Assembly (NCBI GenBank): GCA_021186555.1
Contig: JAJKFL010000039.1
Span: 40,248,610 to 40,312,609, forward strand
Origin: Reticulitermes speratus
Lineage: Eukaryota > Arthropoda > Insecta > Blattodea > Rhinotermitidae
Length of the DNA stretch: 64,000 bases
Direction of reading: 5' to 3'
Part shown: positions 11,312 through 22,256 of the stretch, in pieces
How positions within the stretch are numbered: position 1 is the first letter of the stretch
Layout: every line of letters starts with the position of its first letter
Position numbers and translations under genes: made by a program
Notes under the pieces: model-generated
Told to the model about the DNA's origin: nothing
Database searches by the model: none
The model's input: only the letters and a program-made list of their open reading frames with translations

Positions 11312-11498
11312 CTCATGTTCAGTCTTTACTACTGGAAATTTTACTCGCTCTGGATCATCATCCTCTTTTATATCGGTGACATTCTCAACTTTTATAAAAA
11401 AAAAACTGATTTCCATCTCCAGAAGACGTTAAACATGTGTCATCACATGAGTCAGATTCATCTCTCAGTAAATCCATGTGGCTCTGTAAAACCATCAT
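11312..11498 (-). pseudogene. Zinc-finger 5' coding exon (copy 2), frame broken at a T run
   Basis: This is a diverged duplicate of the exon at 9772-9957. It starts at an equivalent ATG (11498), encodes MVLQSHMDLLRDESDSC and, after a break, VENVTDIKEDDDPERVKF, and ends at the same donor context in phase 1. The flanking sequence is also duplicated (GCACTGCATCAAACT, AACAGCTGCTTTGTACAG on the far side), so the whole block was copied. A run of nine T on the coding strand (about 11397-11405) shifts the frame; eight T would restore it. This could be a sequencing error in a homopolymer, so the exon may be a functional alternative first exon rather than a pseudogene. Confidence 0.6.
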
Positions 11499-11599
11499 GC
11501 ACCAACAATCATGGATGTGCTCTATCTTTACACGAAACACGACACGATTCACTATAAACATTTTGCACTGCATCAAACTGATAACAGCTGCTTTGTACA

Positions 11600-14500
11600 G
11601 GTTCGCTTCATTACAACTTTACACCATTACTAACAAACAGGAGCTTATGGTTGCTACACCAGTCAATAAATTCCCTGCCTTGTACAGAACCTACAGGGTG
11701 ACTGCCACGTTCAGAGGAACCATCCACTCATTCCCGATTCCTGTCATGAGCCAAACTAATCCAGGCCACACCTCCCTGCATATTTCCTTAACATCCATTT
11801 CAAAATTATCATCCCACCTATGCACAGAATCTTTATATGCATTTCCCATCTCTCATACATATGCTACATGACCTGTCAATATCCATCTTCCAGGAACTGA
11901 TTATTCTATGGTATAACATACAAATAATACATTAAACCCATAAGATACGTACAACTATCCTTACAAAATTCATAAAATGGAAAATGAAACTTGGCACAAG
12001 CATATCAGATAACATTTAATTCCTCTAGCCATGTAAATTCATTGACTAAGACCATAAAATTCTCTTCTGTGCGCACATGCACACAACACTCACCATGCTT
12101 TTTCTCTCCAAGCAGGATATGTTTACTCAGCTCTCTGTAGTATAACTATTGGCAGTCTGCTTGTGACATGCCGCAGAATCTTTGGGAGCTTAAAGTTTGC
12201 TCATCACACACAATGTTGTGTTGCATAAGAAAACATCTTAAAGGACTTCTTGTGATATAGCTTCCCAGTTGTGATTTGATGTATAATCGCCCAGTTCCTG
12301 AAAGAACACATACTGATTATAAGTGGCATTTAACCATATAATACTTTATGGAACAATGTATTTATATTTCTACGAAGCAAAGAGGTATGACTTGTTTCAC
12401 ATCCAAAAGCCGTCAGGTGCTATATGATGGATTGATGAAATGTGTGTGTGTGTCTACACACAGCTTAGGCGTTCCGTGTGTATATGGCAGCCCTGAACGT
12501 CCCTGCAGCTCGAGCGCTATGAACATGGTACCGCACTTTTAATATTTCCACTACAAGCAATTGAATAGCATGGCACAAATGAAGATATACATCACGATAA
12601 CGTTAGCACTTGCCCTCAATAATAATCCTTCTGTTACACACCTTAAGTCTTTCGAAGTGTTGGTGAATAAAGAATTGCGAACACGTCAGTCAACAAATGA
12701 GAACCACAATTAGACAGTAGTTCCGTTAAGATGAAATAATAAAACACAAATTACCAAGAAACAATTAAACTCCCACTAATCATAATCAAGCTGAACCCTA
12801 TTTACGGCGCTCACACTTTTCGCTAGTATAACTGGACCAAACACACACTTCACTTTCCTGTCACAGGCAGCCTGAATTACCAACATTTGTTTAATGGCGC
12901 AACAGCTACCACAGATAACAAGCTTGCTTATGGTGCTGCCAATCTCAGAAACTCAGCACGCACAGATGTTCTTTTCGACGGTAGGTTGAAGTACCAAATA
13001 CTGCATTATACTGAAAAAATAATACTTTCCAGCTGCACAATTTTTTAAAGAAAGTATATTTGCTATTATTATATGACTTGATGAACCTCCATCTAAAATG
13101 TTACTAAACAGCTGGTAGTCAACGACTAAATTTATGTTACCAGTTCATTAACGAGGCGGTTGAATGACACTCAGAATTGATCTGCATCTGTGGTAACCCT
13201 CCCAGTAAATGTCGACTTCTAATCTAAACTAAATTTGAGTTTAATAAAAACACGTTCGTCTGGAGCAGAATTATTACGCGTGTCACATCACACATACGAC
13301 GTTCGAATTGTAACCCTACACATTTAACACACTACATGTGTCAAACTTACATTTTAGCAGATGGAGCAATGCGGGCAAAGTTTCGGGGCTGAATCGTTCC
13401 TTGATTCACTTGTTCATCACGGTGAGGCACATAGGTATGTGAGCGGGGACTTGAAACATACCAAACAAAGAAAACAAAAATTTCGTAAAACCTCAACGGA
13501 GTGCAGGCTGAAAAGAACAGCATTATGATTGCAGAAAACATACCTGTCTTGTTTATATTCTTGCACTTCGTGATGATTTCGCTTCTTAAACAAAGCTGAG
13601 TTAAAATGTAGAGTTACTACAGCACGACACTCTGCACTTCCATCTTCCTTCTTGTGGAAAGTCACTTTTTCGTCACGCAGTGGAAACTGTTAACACAACT
13701 GCAGGCCATCGACAGAAAAAGGCCTACAATGTTTACCGAAGTCAAAACCGCCATTTTCATATTCAGTCGCATTTAAAAATGTCGAAAAGAACAGATATCA
13801 TCTTGTGTCAAGAGCGCAAAGAAAATGTTTCGCCTCGGAACAACAGCCCTTTCACTGCGCAAATTAAACAAGACCATTGCGGCGACATGTACCATGCGCT
13901 GTTCCTCTGCTTGCTGTGTGGTTGGAATCCGCAGTAAACAGCACAGCGTAAACCGGCAGTGCTGCCAATGTCTTGCATGTTTCCATCCTATCCTAATTTA
14001 CGTGCCAAACAATCGCATCGAACATTCTATATTTAAGTTGTCGCCACAACAATAGCTTTCCTTTGAACACGATACATCGAACTGTAAGAGCATGTGTCAA
14101 AACGGACAGTGAAACACTGAAGTCTTCATAATACACAAATACCAGCGTAAATAAACATAAATCGTTGAATCTGCCGTCGCAATAATACTCTAATGCCACG
14201 AAGCCTGGCGGCTAGTGACAGGCCAATACATTTCTAGTAAATTCAGTTCAACTCTTAACATATTCACTTGTTCAACGTTGTTTCTTGTGCAGTAAAAAGT
14301 TCAATATTACGCTTGTGTGATGTAGGCTACTTATTCAGTGCAAATTAAATTAATGTATTCTGTATAATGTATAAATGTTAAATTATGTTCTGCTAACGTT
14401 ATATGAATTCAGTGAACTTTAATCAAAAGTTGTTTAAAGTGTCGTTATTTGCATCCTTATAAACACAAGTCATCTGTCCTCATTGGCGTGAAAGATCAAG

Positions 14501-16765
14501 TATATAACAATAATGCTTTATGTCTTGCTCAAACGGTCCCTACAATGCGAGATATTCAATGGGAGAGACTGAAAAAGCTCGTTTTTATCTCTCTCCCTCT
14601 CGCACTGACTTCATCGGTCGTGCCGACTGAACCTGTCAAGTTGACACCCTATGGGATAAAAATACACAAACAGAAACACTTAAAACTAAACCCTCCTAAA
14701 CGAACGCCCATTTTCCGCCAGCGAGGGCTAAACAGGACACGCAAGCTAAAGCCACGCATTCTACTTATAAAACCTAACTGGGGCACCTAACGGGGAGGGC
14801 AGGGAGGACAAAACTTACAAACCAAGTAAAAAAAGAATTCACATCCACAGGGTTGTCAACCCGACCTTAACCTACGCCCTGAGTCATGGCGGCTACCGCA
14901 TCAAATACAGAGTTGCCTGGCACGGCGGTTATTATCATGACCAGCCTGGGGCCGGACTGACGTCATGATAAGCTCGTGTCGGTGCTATGGCGTACCTGAT
15001 TTGCTGCGAGTACCCAGCCCATCCTCCTGCGGATGGGTCCTGACCGCTAGAGGTTCAGCCGACACTAGTTTGGTTTGTAACGTTACGGTTTGCGCGATGC
15101 TCCTCTTGTCTTGGTCCTGGTTTCAAAGTCCTGCTTTGGATGCATACTGCTGTAATCTGGATTGTTGCAACCGTTGACATGATCACTGCACTGTTGACTC
15201 ACAACAGTATCACTGCATTAATACACGACAGTTGTTCACAACACAACACACACCATTTGATTCAGCCACACCAACGAAAACTAACCCTTAATTACCCACA
15301 GGGATCCTTGCAACACTGTAGTCACGAATATTGACGAATCTTTCACATCACATGATAAGTTTTAAACTCCGTACTGTAACGTAGTCCTGTCCACATTTTA
15401 ACAACGCGTTGCACAGGCCATTCACTGCACGAACACTCCTGTAAATAAAGAACACCGAATTGTCAAGTCGCTTGAAATTATTTGCCTGCCACGCAGATAA
15501 TTTCCTTAGCGTTCACATTTTATTGTGCCTGATATGAACAGATTTAGACAAATGTCGTCTCGAACCCAAAGTTATGGCGGCAAATGGATTCTGAGTTTAC
15601 AGTCAAATTGTTTGCAGTAGGTACCAACCGCTGGGCTCACAACTCATAATTGTTACAGGTTACACACGTTGTAAAACAGAATGGCAGTACTGTTCATGAT
15701 AAGTCTTCCGGAAACAGAAAGTTGTACCATAAACATGGTTCCTATTTTATCATAATTAAGAAAGAACAACCACAGCTAATGTTTCTAATATAAATATCGA
15801 TGTAAATTAGGAAGAGCGAGGATATAAAATGTTCAGGAACGACATTTCGTATATAGGCCCTACTGAAAGACACTTGGGGGGAATCGAGTAAATTACATCC
15901 ATAAGAGCTTGGTGACATGCTCCAATCATAGGATTGTTACGATAGTCTGGACGTGTTCCTTTATATAGGAAACACTATGTTATTTTGTTAATAAACCCCT
16001 TGAAAGTCGCTACAGGGGCACAAAAAGAAATATAATATTAAGAGGGCATAAAATTCCACAATACGAACTGGCTGCAGTCTGAGGCTGATGTCCAATGGTG
16101 GATTTCGTGCAGTAAATCTGATTTACCTCCCATCAGGTTTTGTCTAATGCACAACGAACCAGCAACGTCCGACCGCTATGTCATCTGTCAATACGTGACT
16201 AATTTATTATTATGATCAGAATTTGTAATAATTCCACGTATTACATGTTGCAGTTTATGGAGCTGTAAATGATACATGAATATTATTAATAAATGTGTAA
16301 TGTTGACTCTTATGTGACGCATGGAATGGTGAATGCCTTATGGAACATTAACTCATAGGGCGTTTTAAGACAGTTTACTAGTCGAACTCCTTAGTCGCTT
16401 CTCTTTCGACTGGTAAACTCGTGGTTATGGAGGATGATATGCATGAGGCCGATGGGAAAATCATGCAAAAGTATAACATTTTGGTTGCGAAACTATATGT
16501 AATCATCCGGAAATGCGTTGTGAAGAGATTCAATGTAGGGTCTGATATTGGCTTTTGTTGCGACGGGTCTGAACCTTCTGAAGTTTTTATCATAGCTGCG
16601 CACTATTAGCTGCTATTAGAAGACTGCGTTAGGGAAGTGGGTTTGTTTTGAGTCGAAATGAGGTGTGAAAGTGGGCCTGTAGCAAGCAGAGCAAATGGGG
16701 TTCTTGTCGTAGCTATCTGGACAAATCGAGACACTGTCATAACGCAAGATAACACAGAACATTTT
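11600..16765. other. Intergenic, no gene recognised
   Basis: About 5 kb with no convincing coding exon. The 13.6-15.1 kb part has GCCATTTT/ATGGCGGC motifs of the YY1 type and locally higher GC, so it could hold a promoter or 5' non-coding exons of the minus-strand zinc-finger gene. Open frames at 13680-13937, 13825-14055 and 14449-14790 (plus) have no recognisable content. Confidence 0.4.
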
Positions 16766-16777
16766 AAGGGAAGGTTA

Positions 16778-17027
16778 GTGGCCGTGCCATAGCTCAGGCG
16801 GTTAGTTGCCGGCCTCTCACTGCGGAGACCCAGGTTCGATACCGGGTCAGTCCATGGGATTTGTGGTGGCACTGGGACAGGTTTTCCCCTGAGTACTTCG
16901 GTTTTCCCTGTCAATTTCATTCCACCAGTGCTCCATTACTTCATCTTCATCACAGGGTTGCACAATAAGCCTGAAGGCTGCGGTGCGTCCGTAGCATCTG
17001 CTGCGGGGCCCTTCACCACAAAAAAAA
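16778..17027 (+). mobile_element. tRNA-derived SINE with poly(A) tail and 12-bp target-site duplication
   Basis: The head has a box-A-like TAGCTCAGGCGGTTAG and a box-B-like GGTTCGATACC. The body follows, ending in a poly(A) run just before 17028. A 12-bp direct repeat, AAGGGAAGGTTA, flanks it at 16766-16777 and 17028-17039. A truncated relative of its 3' part is at 18640-18730. The short minus-strand open frames crossing it are incidental. Confidence 0.92.
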
Positions 17028-17543
17028 AAGGGAAGGTTAAGTCCGTTAAGACTTCTCTTAAACCTAGTTTTTAGAATTATTACTGAAGAAAACCACGAGA
17101 AAATTAGGACAGCTGAAGGCCATTTGTATGGACGCTGTGTTCGGTGATATGTCTGCAAATTTTCATTGTGGGCCGCTTTACTAATAAAACGTCAGCATGC
17201 TGCTGCGATGCGGCTGGAGCCTGAGGGAAGGGAACCAAAAGTGAGAAAATCACAAACTTGTATTTTAGGAATACCTCAAATTTGCCTCCACGCTTCCCGG
17301 AGTGCCATGAAGACAGACAATTTTTTATGTTCTATTATTGATAATCTGATAACTGACGTTTGATACATAACTGTGGCTTTCTCAAATATCTAGATGCATT
17401 TACGAAAAATAATATTTCTTTATGTTTCTCTCAAACCCTTATCGCACGACGAACCACAATTATGTAAGAAGCAATGTGGAAGAAACTTTTTAAAAGTTTT
17501 ATTAGACCAACATATGCACTATATTTTTATAAGCAAGTCGATC

Positions 17544-17588
17544 ACCCCTACATATGTTTCGGCCTATAACAGGCCATCTTCAGGGGGT
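17544..17588 (-). ncRNA. Hammerhead-type ribozyme motif A1
   Basis: Read 5' to 3' on the minus strand: ACCCC (stem I), CTGAAGA, T, GGCCT-loop-AGGCC (stem II), GAAAC, ATAT, GTA, GGGGT (stem I closing strand). The invariant CUGANGA and GAAA segments are present, stem III is the 2-bp A-U/C-G pair, and H17 is A. One unpaired U lies between A9 and stem II, unlike textbook hammerheads. Self-cleavage is a prediction. Confidence 0.7.
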
Positions 17589-17927
17589 CAAAGTTTTTTA
17601 CACAGACTGTTGTTCAATTTTAAAACACGCACAACGCAACCAGCCGGTGCAGTACGCAACGCACAACTCGTACAACATAACACAGGAAAACTTCAACATC
17701 CTTGTGATAACTGCATACAAGACCGGACTGCCTTTAATTTATATATAACAACAGATATGTAATTTTAAACTTTTATGTAAACTACTAAACACATTCCCTA
17801 GGATTTTATAGTTGGAAGTAATAATACCAAAATACATTGGGAACTAAGGTTTATTTTATTTGTATGTGGATGTACTAACTTTTTTAAAATTGAAATAAAA
17901 GATGTAAAGTCTGTGTAAAAAACTTTG

Positions 17928-17972
17928 ACCCCCTGAAGATGGCCTGCTATAGGCCGAAACATATGTAGGGGT
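17928..17972 (+). ncRNA. Hammerhead-type ribozyme motif A2
   Basis: Inverted copy of A1 in the right arm, with the same stem I (ACCCC/GGGGT), core CTGAAGA, stem II GGCCT/AGGCC, GAAAC-ATAT-GTA. Only the stem II loop differs (GCTAT here; TGTTAT-derived in A1), so the paired and core positions are intact in both copies. Confidence 0.7.
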
Positions 17973-18172
17973 GATTGACTTGCTTATAAGAATATAGTGC
18001 ATATGTTGGTCTAATAAAACTTTTAATTAGTTAACAAGATGCACGGTGAATACAACGTGACACTGTGGAAGAAACTTGTTTCTTTGTCGGCCAGATTTCT
18101 TAAACCAGAATGTAAAACTAAATCTATCCACGTACCGCATTTCATTAACGTGTACCCTGAGGTCTGTAGCTA

Positions 18173-18253
18173 TACAGTGTATACACAAAATAATGGTGCG
18201 GTTTCAATAGTGAATAAAGGGAAACCGCACCATTCTTTTGTGTATACCCTGTA
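18173..18253. repeat. Hairpin repeat with about 33-bp arms
   Basis: TACAGTGTATACACAAAA at the left pairs with TTTTGTGTATACCCTGTA at the right. The arms continue inward through TGGTGCGGTTTC/GAAACCGCACCA and close on a 15-base loop. It may be a small MITE. No coding content. Confidence 0.75.
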
Positions 18254-18624
18254 TATAGACATATATAAAAGGAATCACAACTCAGACAACACCTGTTTAG
18301 CCTGAGTAACGAACACCTGTTGCCAGTGGGTGCATATGGATGGACAGATCGTGTTACGTCAGGATTTGCAGACCGTGTATTGGAAAGGGAATAAACCGAC
18401 AGCCAGGGCTGTATGCTCTGAGCCTTTCGCTGTCTCTTCTGATGAGGACAGTCTGGCTGCAGGTGTCACCAAACTGCAGACCAGGCGACTCTCGGGAACG
18501 CAGCGGAAGCAGCTTATTAAAATAAGAGAAGGCGGTGGCGAGAAGTAGTGGGGGTGTGAACAGACCCCACTCTTACTCGAGTATTCCACCTTCGATGAAC
18601 CTGATCAAGGAACGGCTGTGGCTG

Positions 18625-18732
18625 CAGACTTGATAATTGAAAGACTAAGGGTTAGCACAATAAGCCTAGGGCTGTGGTGCGTCCGGACCTAATGCCGACG
18701 GGCCCATAGACACAGAAGAAGAAGAAGAAACC
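18625..18732 (+). mobile_element. SINE 3' fragment with (GAA)n tail
   Basis: Contains CACAATAAGCCT and GGTGCGTCCG, shared with the SINE at 16778-17027, and ends in AGAAGAAGAAGAAG. The tRNA head is missing. Confidence 0.65.
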
Positions 18733-19066
18733 GACAGCCAAGAGACACAACTGTTACTTTGTATAGTTTGTTGTAGACAAGCACAGGCACAAAGAGTTGT
18801 GCCATTCGTATGCATAATTCGCCAACAGACAAGTGTCATGTCACCGGACGTCTTCAGTTAACACCTTCGGTATAATCTAACAACATTTTGCTCGAAATGG
18901 ATTAATCACATCTTAGGATTATGGCGCTGATAACAAGCTTCACCTTACACCATCAATAGTCACGTATTAAAAAAACAATTAATGGAATCCATCCCGTTGT
19001 TTCAATTCATCATTCAAATAGACATAGACTGATTTTTATTCTAGATACAACGTGCATTTTCACTAA

Positions 19067-19210
19067 TCAATGTTTTGTCACCAACTAAATGCACTTTATT
19101 TAAAAAAAAACCTGTGTAAGGTTTCTCTAAAACGTTTAAAAACGTTTTAGAGAAACCTTACACAGGTTTTTTTTTAAATAAAGTGCATTTAGTTGGTGAC
19201 AAAACATTGA
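19067..19210. repeat. Perfect 144-bp palindrome
   Basis: Two 71-bp arms, identical in inverse orientation including a 9-base A/T run, meet at a 2-bp centre. The left end is TCAATGTTTTGTCACC and the right end GGTGACAAAACATTGA. The absence of mismatches implies a very recent event or an assembly foldback chimera. It is followed within 50 bp by a hammerhead-type motif. Confidence 0.9.
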
Positions 19211-19256
19211 GACACAGACTGTTTCGTATAACACAACACTTCTATTGTTATTTGCA

Positions 19257-19300
19257 AACGCTACATGTTTCGATCGAAAAAAAGATCATCATCAGGCGTT
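19257..19300 (-). ncRNA. Hammerhead-type ribozyme motif C
   Basis: On the minus strand: AACGC (stem I), CTGATGA, T, GATC-8-base loop-GATC (stem II), GAAAC, AT, GTA, GCGTT (stem I). Stem sequences differ from motifs A and B but all pairs are kept, with the same extra U after A9 and H17 = A. The stem III loop is only 2 bases, so folding as a monomer would be strained; dimeric folding is possible. Confidence 0.6.
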
Positions 19301-19309
19301 CTTCTACAG

Positions 19310-20930
19310 AATCTTAAAAACAATCAAGGTAAAATGTTTTTTTATTTGAAAGCTCTCAAATATTACAACATATATGCATAATTAGGCCCTATCAGCTGCA
19401 AGGTTATATGTCAGGCAGAATGAGGAAGGGATGTGAAGAGAGAAGGGGCCGTAATCTACGAAACACTGGCGAGAGGAATAAAAGAAAATAATGAACTTGA
19501 ACACTTACCTCAACTGCACGGTGTTTATCGTGGAGGGAAACCACGAGAAAGTCGGATAAAGGCGTTAGGTTCTGGACCTAGCTTCGCACCAGGTGGGATG
19601 AACACTTAACCGACAGCAACTATGAGAGGTGATTATTTGAGTTTCTGCTATGAACGAATGTTTAAATAAATGTACGTACACATGTCTGTATTGTACAATA
19701 TGGTAAGGGGAAACTGGCGTCGTTTATTTCAGAACACGTAATGTAACCTGTAGCAGCTATTCTCATTGGCTCCCTATGTATTACGTAAGTTAAGCATACA
19801 GACCCAAAGTAAAATATAATGTAATCTTGAAACGAGTATTTCATGTTCATTTATAACTGCTACATTTACGAATTAAAATACTGAAATACTGTCTGGCGAA
19901 CAACAAAGTTACCTCGAAAAGTGAGACTCCAATAAAACAGCACAGACTACGAAGTCAAATGTCTTATCCTAATAATTTCAGATAGTTCCAAGTTTTGTTA
20001 TGTAGGTTTTCGTAGGCTTATAGGTCTTATAATGGCTTCTATTGATTTGTATGTACCACTAATAGCACAGTTTCTGGTATGGGGCATTATAATTCAAGGT
20101 GAAATTATTATAGCAAAGTTTCACGAAGCAGGCATAACCATAAAACTGACAATAAAGTTACACACCCGATAGCAGGCCTATCAAATTAACACTTTCTGCC
20201 AGCAAATCAACAAATCGATGTTGGTTTCCAGACGCTCTTAACGTAAATTTATATACCTGCAAAGTGATTAACAGCTGCAACTTACGATTTTGGACACTGA
20301 CCTGCGCCATTGCAACAAATTGGCGCCAAGAACTGTAACAACACAGAACGCCAACAAACACACACCTGTGCTCAACCAGCTACAGTGTATCTCTGCCCGG
20401 GGATTAGGATCGGAAAAGTATTAGTAGTATAAATGTTTCCTCAAGATGTCACGTGTGTCGATATCAAGCCTGACTTACAATGTCTATGACAAATAATTTT
20501 CGTCTGGTAGTTACAGATGTCACAATTTCCCGTAACAGTCCTAATTTCTGTACATTATTTGATGCTACAGTCATATCGGTGCTGTGGAAGTGACTAAAGC
20601 AACAACACCGCTTCCTATGTATGCAAAATGTGTACCATATCTAGAAATGCAAGTGCCCCGTTAGAAAACTTTACATGCCCACAGACATCAGACACTCGAT
20701 GGGTTGTTTATCCAATAAGGCTAAATTTTTCTCGGTCATTATGCCTCTTTTCAACACAATTCCGTACCACAAATTTTTAGATTCGATACGTGATAACTGA
20801 AGCGGTTTAAGTCATCCCGTGCTCAAGCATTGGACCATAAACACATACCTGGAAGTGGAGGTAAATCTTCACGCATCTTTACACCAAATAAGCGAAAATG
20901 GCCAGTTTCACGCTTCGGACGGTTTGCACG
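19310..20930. other. Intergenic, no gene seen
   Basis: No convincing exon, RNA gene or repeat family was recognised. Short open frames on the minus strand at 19662-19850 and 20158-20361 have no supporting features. Confidence 0.4.
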
Positions 20931-20936
20931 GGGAAA

Positions 20937-21470
20937 GAGCCTGCAGTGCCTGCTGGACAGTCGGCTCGGAGCCTGTCTGGAGGGAATAGAGCCTGCAGTG
21001 CCTACTGGCCAGTCGGCTCGGAGCCTGTCTGGAGGGAACAGAGCTTGCAGTGTCTACTGGACAGTTGGCTCGGAGCCTGTCTGGAGGGAACAGAGCCTGC
21101 AGTGCCTACTGGACAGTCGGCTCAGAGCCTGTCTGGAGGGAACAGAGCCTGCAGTGCCTACTGGACAGTCGGCTCAGAGCCTGCAGTGCCTACTGGAGTC
21201 GGCTCAGAGCCTGTCTGGAGGGAACAGAGCCTGCAGTGCCTACTGGACAGTCGGCTCAGAGCCTGTCTGGAGGGAACAGAGCCTGCAGTGCCTACTGGAC
21301 AGTCGGCTCAGAGCCTGTCTGGAGAGAACAGAGCCTGCAGTGCCTACTGGAGTCGGCTCAGAGCCTGTCTGGAGGGAACAGAGCCTGCAGTGCCTACTGG
21401 ACAGTCGGCTCAGAGCCTGTCTGGAGGGAACAGAGCCTGCAGTGCCTACTGGACAGTTTCCTCGTAGCCT
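20937..21470. repeat. Tandem array, 52-bp unit, about ten copies
   Basis: Units contain GGCTCAGAGCCTGTCTGGAG and GCCTGCAGTGCCTACTGGAC. Two copies are shortened. Because 52 is one more than a multiple of three and the unit lacks stops, all three plus-strand frames stay open through the array, and one minus-strand frame is also open for a long way. The resulting Cys/Leu-rich or Ser/Gly-rich repeats have no known domain and are best read as a minisatellite. Confidence 0.93.
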
Positions 21471-21744
21471 AATTGTCCAACGCGGCGCACTTGTATAGTT
21501 CTTTGAGCGCAGCAGAGCAGGTGGTGTCATCAGTCGCTATGCAGCAACAATGTCGTCCGCTCTACTGCGCACAGTCTCGCGCTAAAAGAACTGCCTTCAT
21601 ATGGATGATGGTATACCATAGCAACATGTGCCTACACAGAGTGCAGTATGATAAACCAGTCAGGATAGACTACAACCAACTATAGATTCCAACTGGATGC
21701 TCACTGAATGACTGAAAGCTCTCCCTATTTTAGTTAAACACTTC

Positions 21745-22165
21745 ATCATGAAGGCATATGGGAATGGAGGTATAGCTCCATATTTCTTTACCTAGGCAGT
21801 GCATGAAGGTAACCGATTGGCTTCACTCAACCGGTCACTTTCATCCCAAAGACAAACATCTCGATATACACTGGATACAATGCTGGGTGGGCCCCAGGGC
21901 TGGTCCAGATACAATGCTGAGTGGGCCCCAGGGCTGGTCCAGATACAATGCTGGGTGGGCCCCAGGGCTGGTCCAGATACAATGCTGGGTGGGCCCCAGG
22001 GCTGGTCCAGATACAATGCTGGGTGGGCCCCAGGGTTGGTCCAGATCCTTTGGAGAACAGAAAAATCTGTTCCCTCTGACGGGAATCCAACCCCAACCGC
22101 TCGGCCATCCAGCCTCTTGTCATCACTATGCTGATGTGCAATTCTGGTTCCTGGATGCTCACTGA
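21745..22165 (-). mobile_element. SINE copy containing an internal minisatellite
   Basis: The left part (GAAGGCATATGGGAATGGAGG, TATAGCTCCAT) and right part (GAATCCAACCCCAACCGCTC, with a tRNA-like head read on the minus strand) match the SINE family at 32940-33215, 44560-44830 and 62355-62625. The segment GTGGGCCCCAGGGCTGGTCC that appears once in those copies is tandemly repeated here. Confidence 0.75.
21880..22045. repeat. 34-bp minisatellite inside a SINE, five copies
   Basis: Five near-identical copies of a 34-bp unit (GGGTGGGCCCCAGGGCTGGT, CCAGATACAATGCT). The corresponding single-copy segments in sister SINEs show that the array expanded within the element. Overlapping open frames on both strands are by-products. 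Confidence 0.92.
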
Positions 22166-22256
22166 ACATGTCTAAAACCGTTACAGACTTACATCCCAAG
22201 TACACACAACAAAGCAAATATCAAGGACAAAATATGCTACTGTTACACAAATAGTG

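Larger units (their letters stand above)
17490..18026. mobile_element. Foldback element A with a hammerhead motif in each arm
   Basis: Long inverted arms of roughly 110-130 bp are seen: left from TTAAAAGTTTTATTAGACC at about 17490, right ending GGTCTAATAAAACTTTTAA at about 18026. They flank an AT-rich, non-coding centre of about 280 bp. The arms contain complete hammerhead-type motifs, minus strand in the left arm and plus strand in the right arm, described in separate entries. There is no transposase or RT. The arrangement resembles inverted pseudo-LTRs of Penelope-like elements or an animal retrozyme derivative, but the parent element is not in this window. Confidence 0.85.

Noticed and set aside
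20830..21498. 222-codon open frame as a secreted repeat protein
   Set aside because: It is generated by the 52-bp minisatellite; all forward frames are equally open and no signal peptide or flanking exon was found.
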